A stretch of 64,000 nucleotides of DNA from NCBI RefSeq assembly GCF_009905435.1, contig NZ_JAAAMT010000028.1, forward strand, positions 1 through 64,000, in the 5' to 3' direction. Source of the stretch: Pseudomonas sp. R5(2019) (GTDB lineage: Bacteria > Pseudomonadota > Gammaproteobacteria > Pseudomonadales > Pseudomonadaceae). Of the stretch, positions 60,453 to 64,000 are shown in pieces. Position 1 is the stretch's first letter. The number at the start of each line of letters is the position of its first letter. The translations under genes were made by a program, and so were the position numbers. Under the pieces are notes generated by a model, which saw nothing but the letters and a program-made list of their open reading frames with translations, was not told the origin of the DNA and made no database searches.

Positions 60453-61838
60453 TCACGCCGTTTGGGCTTTGGTGGTTTCCGGCAGGAACCAGTTCAGCAC
60501 CAGGGCACAGATACCGCCGGTGGCCACGCCAGACTCCAGCACATTGCGCAGCGCCGAAGGCATGTGCGCCAGGAATTCCGGCACTTGTGCCACGCCCAGC
60601 CCCAGGGCCAACGACACCGCAATGATCAACAGCGCACGGCGATCCAGCGTGATGCTCGCCAGAATATTGATGCCCGACGCCGCCACGGCACCAAACATCA
60701 CCATAGCCGCGCCGCCCAGCACCGGCTCCGGCACCGCTTGAATCACCCCGGCGACCGCGGGAAACAGGCCCAGCAGCACCAGCATCAGCGCAATCCAGAT
60801 ACCGATATGGCGGCTGGCGATGCCCGTCAGCTGAATCACGCCATTGTTCTGCGCGAAGATCGAGCTGGGGAAGGTGTTGAATACCCCCGCCAGCAGCGAG
60901 TTGGCACCGTTGACCAATACGCCGCCCTTGATGCGCTGCATCCATAGCGGGCCTTCGACCGGCTGGCGCGAGACCTTGCTGGTAGCCGTGACGTCACCGA
61001 TTGCTTCCAGCGAGGTCACCAGGTAGATCACCAGCATCGGGATAAACAGCGACCAGGAAAAGCTCAAGCCAAAATGCAGTGGCATCGGCACCTGAAACAG
61101 CGCCGCCTCATGCATGCCGGTAAAGTTCAAGCGACCCAGCCAAGCCGCCAGCGCATAGCCTGCGGCCAGGGCGATGACGATAGCGCAGCTGCGCATCCAG
61201 ACCACCGGGATACGGTTCAGCACCACGATAATGGCCAGTACCATGCCCGACAGCAACAGGTTCTCACCGTTGGCGAAAGTACCGTCGGCCATCGCCGAAA
61301 AGCCGCCGCCCATGCTGATAAGGCCTACCTTGATCAAGGTCAGGCCGATCATCAGCACCACGATGCCGGTCACCAGCGGGGTAATCAGCCGCTTGACGAA
61401 GGGCAGAATGCGCGAAATGCCCATTTCCACAAACGAGCCGGCGATCACCACGCCGAAAATGGCGGCCATCACCCCTTCGACAGGTGTGCCTTGCTTGACC
61501 ATCAGCGCACCCCCGGCAATCAGCGGCCCGACAAAGTTGAAGCTGGTGCCCTGCACAATCAGCAGGCCGGCGCCGAACGGTCCAAACCGACGGCACTGCA
61601 CAAAGGTCGCAATGCCGGAAATCACCAGCGACATGGAGACGATCAGGTTGGTATCACGCGGCGACACCCCGAGTGCCTGGCAGATCAGCAGGCCAGGCGT
61701 GACGATCGGCACGATGATCGCCAGCAAGTGCTGCAACGCGGCCAGCAAGCCGATCAGAAGGGGAGGACGATCTTCCAGGCCCAGAACCAGCTCATGATTC
61801 TGCGATGGAGCGTCAGGCGACTTTTCGATGGAGCTCAT
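60453..61838 (-). CDS. Nucleobase:cation symporter-2 (xanthine/uracil permease family)
   Basis: A 461-aa transporter with twelve to fourteen helices. Family landmarks are QGTSFNFVGPLI in TM3, YLVTSLEAIGDVTATSKVS in TM8 (the conserved glutamate), and FAQNNGVIQLTGIASR with the NAT signature region in TM10. The most similar group transports urate or xanthine, but cargo cannot be fixed. ATG 61838 (MSSIEKSPDAPS) is preferred over 61877. It has 70 nt before tusD and a separate terminator upstream belongs to the next gene. Confidence 0.92.
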   Translation of the reverse strand: MSSIEKSPDAPSQNHELVLGLEDRPPLLIGLLAALQHLLAIIVPIVTPGLLICQALGVSPRDTNLIVSMSLVISGIATFVQCRRFGPFGAGLLIVQGTSFNFVGPLIAGGALMVKQGTPVEGVMAAIFGVVIAGSFVEMGISRILPFVKRLITPLVTGIVVLMIGLTLIKVGLISMGGGFSAMADGTFANGENLLLSGMVLAIIVVLNRIPVVWMRSCAIVIALAAGYALAAWLGRLNFTGMHEAALFQVPMPLHFGLSFSWSLFIPMLVIYLVTSLEAIGDVTATSKVSRQPVEGPLWMQRIKGGVLVNGANSLLAGVFNTFPSSIFAQNNGVIQLTGIASRHIGIWIALMLVLLGLFPAVAGVIQAVPEPVLGGAAMVMFGAVAASGINILASITLDRRALLIIAVSLALGLGVAQVPEFLAHMPSALRNVLESGVATGGICALVLNWFLPETTKAQTA

Positions 61839-61895
61839 GGGGGTGCCCTGGAAAAAAGAGCGCAATTCTACGGACACCCCAACGCGCGCGCAAAG

Positions 61896-61919
61896 AAAAG
61901 CCCGCCGAAGCGGGCTTTT
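61896..61919 (-). terminator. Terminator of the BAX-inhibitor-like gene
   Basis: AAAAGCCCGC and GCGGGCTTTT pair around CGAA. TTTCTTTG follows on the minus strand. It lies 16 nt past the stop of the gene that ends at 61936. Confidence 0.88.
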
Positions 61920-61935
61920 TGACAGCAGTGTGCGA

Positions 61936-62607
61936 TCAGTCGTCGCGGCTCATCAGGCCGAACAGTTGCAGCAGGCTGACAAACAGGTTGTAGATCGATA
62001 CATACAGGCTGATGGTCGCCATGATGTAGTTGCGCTCGCCACCGTGAATGATCGCGCTGGTCTGGAACAGAATGCAGACCGACGAGAATAGTACGAAGCC
62101 CGCACTGATCGCCAGTTGCAGGCCGCTGATCTGGAAGAACAGGCTGGCCAGCACCGCGCCCATCAGGACAAAGAAACCGGCCGTGATGAAACCGCCCAGG
62201 AAGCTCATGTCCTTGCGGGTGATCAGCACATAAGCCGACAGGCCACCAAACACCAGCGCCGTCATGGCGAACGCCGAGCTGACCACTTCAGCACCGCCCT
62301 GCATAGCCAGGTAGCGGTTGAGGATCGGGCCCAACAAGAAGCCCATGAAACCGGTCAAGGCGAAGGTGGACACCAGGCCCCAGACCGAATCACGCAATTT
62401 GTTGGTGAGGAAGAAAAGACCATAGAAGCCGATCAGTACCACGAAAATGTTGGGGTAACCGACCCGCATCTGCTGTGCCACATAAGCCATGACGCCGCTG
62501 AAGGCGAGGGTGATGGCCAGCAGGCCGTACGTGTTGCGCAGGACCCGGCTGACTTCTAGCTGCTCGACCTGCTGGCCGTGATTGACGGCGTAATCCTGTT
62601 CGCGCAT
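61936..62607 (-). CDS. BAX inhibitor-1 / YccA family protein
   Basis: A 223-aa inner-membrane protein with seven hydrophobic segments. The N-terminal half starts LEVSRVLRNTYGLLAITLAFSGVMAY, and the C-terminal pair of conserved aspartates is reflected in ISLYVSIYNLFVSLLQLFGLMSRDD. Family members include YccA, a regulator of the FtsH protease, and pH-dependent leak channels. It lies next to the tRNA-Ser gene and transcribes away from it. Confidence 0.9.
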   Translation of the reverse strand: MREQDYAVNHGQQVEQLEVSRVLRNTYGLLAITLAFSGVMAYVAQQMRVGYPNIFVVLIGFYGLFFLTNKLRDSVWGLVSTFALTGFMGFLLGPILNRYLAMQGGAEVVSSAFAMTALVFGGLSAYVLITRKDMSFLGGFITAGFFVLMGAVLASLFFQISGLQLAISAGFVLFSSVCILFQTSAIIHGGERNYIMATISLYVSIYNLFVSLLQLFGLMSRDD

Positions 62608-62684
62608 GGCGACACTCCTGTGGGTTTTGAAACGTTCAGATGCAAGATCATAACAGCAGATTGGAATCTAGCTACACGCAGAGT

Positions 62685-62712
62685 TTGACAGTGTGTTTCA
62701 TTTCGGTATTAT
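62685..62712 (+). promoter_or_regulatory. Sigma-70 promoter of tRNA-Ser
   Basis: TTGACA (62685-62690) and TATTAT (62707-62712) are spaced by 16 nt. The tRNA begins 18 nt after the -10 element. This is the cleanest consensus promoter found in the window. Confidence 0.8.
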
Positions 62713-62730
62713 GGCGGCCGCAAAGCAGTT

Positions 62731-62818
62731 GGAAGCGTGGCCGAGTGGTTTAAGGCAACGGTCTTGAAAACCGTCGATGGGCAACTATCCTAGAGTTCGA
62801 ATCTCTACGCTTCCGCCA
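62731..62818 (+). tRNA. serT: tRNA-Ser(UGA)
   Basis: An 88-nt class II tRNA beginning GGAAGCGTGGCCGAGTGG and ending CGCTTCCGCCA, with the 3' CCA encoded. The anticodon loop CTTGAAA gives anticodon TGA (62765-62767), which reads UCA codons and others of the UCN box. A long variable arm (CGATGGGCAACTATCCTAG) fits serine. Such genes are frequent attachment sites for integrative elements, and an integrase relic follows. Confidence 0.97.
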
Positions 62819-62830
62819 TACCTATACGTT

Positions 62831-62856
62831 AAAGCCCTGATTATTCAGGGCTTTTT
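62831..62856 (+). terminator. tRNA-Ser terminator
   Basis: AAAGCCCTGA and TCAGGGCTTT pair around TTAT, followed by TTCGTTT. It lies 12 nt past the tRNA. Confidence 0.88.
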
Positions 62857-62884
62857 CGTTTCTGTGTTTCTGAGAAAAATCCAA

Positions 62885-62904
62885 GCCCATACTTTGGCCC
62901 ATAC
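62885..62904. repeat. Short direct repeat beside the tRNA-Ser
   Basis: GCCCATAC occurs twice with a 12-nt period, separated by TTTG. It stands between the tRNA terminator and the integrase relic. Phage integrases bind such short arm-type repeats, so it may be a leftover of the att region. Confidence 0.35.
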
Positions 62905-62957
62905 CTTGGATAGCTCACTGCTTTGCGACCAAAGGCTATTTTTCCCGACGGTTTCTT

Positions 62958-63193
62958 AGCGGTGTAGTTCAGCAGCGTCCGTCGATCGATCTGGCGCGCA
63001 TCGTTGTAACCGGGGTCGTCCTCTGACCGACACCTACGCACGAACGCACGAACGCTTGCCAGCGATCGCTATGCGCTTTGGCCGTGGCAAAGTGGCCGCT
63101 GGCAAACAGATCCTTTAACGCTTGTGGGCCGGTGTAGCTCAGCTGGCGGCCATAGCCAAAGTTGCGATCATCACGCTGACCGACAAAGGCCAT
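62958..63193 (-). pseudogene. Integrase relic (tyrosine recombinase, N-terminal part)
   Basis: ATG 63193 begins MAFVGQRDDRNFGYGRQLSY, then TGPQALKDLFASGHFATAKAHSDRWQAF, the N-terminal domain of a Pseudomonas island integrase. The frame then breaks at an 8-bp tandem duplication (ACGCACGA at 63036-63043 and 63044-63051). Removing one copy restores VRRCRSEDDPGYNDARQIDRR and TLLNYTA. After that the family sequence ends and an unrelated tail follows, so the catalytic domain is missing. It lies next to tRNA-Ser(UGA), the expected integration site, and is inactive. Confidence 0.75.
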
Positions 63194-63318
63194 CATCACC
63201 GTTCTCGTTATCTTGCAGAAAGAGAAGCAAGGATTTCCAGTGAGGGCTGAGCCTGTCCACCTGCTGCTAGTGTGTCGAGCGGATCAGTAGGGCGAGGTTG
63301 GTAGGGTCTAAGGATGGT

Positions 63319-63409
63319 GTGGCGACAGCGGCGACAGTGGCGACAGTGGCGACAACCTGCGTCGTTTTTGGCCTGGCGCGTGGCGACAGGATGGCGACAG
63401 AGGTGGCGA
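63319..63409. repeat. GTGGCGACA short tandem/interspersed repeats
   Basis: The unit (G/C)GGCGACAG recurs four times in a row at 63319-63354 and three more times, less regularly, at 63379-63409. The 9-nt period means the array stays in frame: on the minus strand it encodes repeated VAT. It lies in the integrative-element scar. Confidence 0.7.
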
Positions 63410-63542
63410 CGCGCCGCGGTTGATGTTGCGCTTGGTAGCGGCGCACTGCGTCAAGGAGGGCAGCAGGATACAAAGTGCCAGCATTTCGAGCATGCCTATC
63501 TTGCCTTCCACGTTTCCAGGCCTACTCGTGACACACAGTGTA

Positions 63543-63590
63543 CGTCCGAAACGGAGGCTCTCCCTTAGGTGGGGTCCTCCGTTTCGGACG
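63543..63590. repeat. 15-bp perfect inverted repeat
   Basis: CGTCCGAAACGGAGG (63543-63557) and CCTCCGTTTCGGACG (63576-63590) are perfect inverted copies around an 18-nt loop that could pair further. GATTTTAG follows on the plus strand. It may be a strong hairpin terminator or paired mobile-element ends. Confidence 0.75.
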
Positions 63591-63867
63591 GATTTTAGTG
63601 GGATGGTTTGCTGGCGGGGCGAGTCGGCCAATACACCTTGGGTAGTTAATCGGGCACCCACCTATGCAGCAGCTCAGTAATAACACTTTGAATGCATTGT
63701 TTTGATGGCGAGCTCGCTATACCGCGGGGGCGGCAGCCTCTGTCATCAAATGCTAAATCGCTGACGTTCAATGAGAAGCAGTCGACTTGCGCGTGACGAT
63801 AATGGTTTGCTCAACCGTCCCCAAGCGTGCGGCAAGAACAGCAAACGTGATCTCAGCAGGATGCTCC

Positions 63868-64000
63868 ATGGAACAACACTCGCTTGTCATCATTCTTGTC
63901 GCCGTGGCCGTTGGCAGCTACTTGCAAGCGTTCACCGGGTTCGCGCTGGGCATTGTCGTACTGGCGATTGCCGTACTCACCCACGCCGCCTCCATCGCCA
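63868..64000 (+). CDS. TauE/SafE-family sulfite exporter-like permease (5' part)
   Basis: The first 44 codons of a membrane protein, cut by the window edge. MEQHSLVIILVAVAVGSYLQ followed by AFTGFALGIVVLAIAVLTHA is the typical first repeat of the TauE/SafE (DUF81) family, with the G-FALG motif. ATG 63868 has CAGGATG a few bases upstream. An overlapping ATG at 63861 is out of frame. The substrate is unknown; relatives export sulfite or organosulfur compounds. Confidence 0.75.
   Translation, partial: MEQHSLVIILVAVAVGSYLQAFTGFALGIVVLAIAVLTHAASIA

Larger units (their letters stand above)
63199..63867. other. Island scar: spacer with repeats, no supported gene
   Basis: About 670 nt between the integrase relic and the TauE-like gene. 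It holds GTGGCGACA-type repeats (63319-63409) and a long inverted repeat (63543-63590). A minus-strand ORF from 63473 (LLDAVRRYQAQHQPRR, then VATVATVAAVATPSLD) could be the tail of an island replication protein, but this is a guess. Nothing else is supported. Confidence 0.5.

Noticed and set aside
63308-63661. Possible Rz1-like lysis lipoprotein on the minus strand
   Set aside because: A hydrophobic start, TQC and a proline-rich tail recall Rz1, but the lipobox is poor, no Rz gene encloses it, and the tail is just the 9-nt repeat in another frame.

Overview
The window is about 64 kb of a Pseudomonas chromosome, most likely of the P. fluorescens group. Evidence is the fused nuoCD gene in a complete 13-gene nuo operon, a monomeric and a dimeric isocitrate dehydrogenase side by side, the clpS-clpA-infA-bpt-aat-trxB-ftsK-lolA-rarA-crcB-serS-cysG-tus order, the 5S rRNA tail, and GAGCAAGCTCG-type REP repeats. 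Most of it is core genome with high third-position GC. Almost every gene is close to the usual length of its family.

Layout. 1-10.5 kb: end of an rRNA operon, queD, a tandem PepSY pair with a two-component system, a chemoreceptor, a Na+/H+ antiporter-family gene, an AI-2E-family permease and a TonB-dependent receptor. 10.6-25.6 kb: nuoN to nuoA (complex I), all on the minus strand. 25.6-28.2 kb: AT-richer accessory stretch with an apparently orphan Fur box, a REP pair, an IS110 transposase relic, a truncated MFS exporter and short frameshifted ORFs. 28.2-30.8 kb: an intact leucyl-tRNA synthetase that looks betaproteobacterial and lies outside the usual leuS neighbourhood. 30.9-43 kb: isocitrate lyase, a secretin-domain protein, GNAT, RoxA, purB-hflD-mnmA-nudJ, and idh divergent from icd. 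43-49 kb: cspD and an N-degron cluster (clpS, clpA, bpt, aat) with infA and trxB. 49.3-56.8 kb: ftsK, lolA, rarA, crcB, serS, cysG. 56.8-62.6 kb: yqjG, tusDCBE-ybiB, a nucleobase permease and a BAX-inhibitor-like protein. 62.7-64 kb: tRNA-Ser(UGA) followed by a broken integrase, short repeats, and the start of a TauE/SafE permease.

Functional links. MnmA is the recipient of the TusBCDE sulfur relay, and both are here. Isocitrate is contested by three enzymes encoded within 12 kb (AceA, Idh, Icd). ClpS and ClpA recognise and unfold the N-degron substrates that Bpt and Aat create by transferring leucine or phenylalanine from tRNA.

The least ordinary part is 25.6-30.8 kb. An intact extra leuS follows the wreck of what looks like an exporter-containing operon. 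The simplest reading is a horizontally acquired, inhibitor-tolerant LeuRS, possibly the self-resistance gene of a lost antibiotic cluster. That reading is inference. The second eroded site is the integrase relic at tRNA-Ser, where removing one copy of an 8-bp duplication restores the reading frame.
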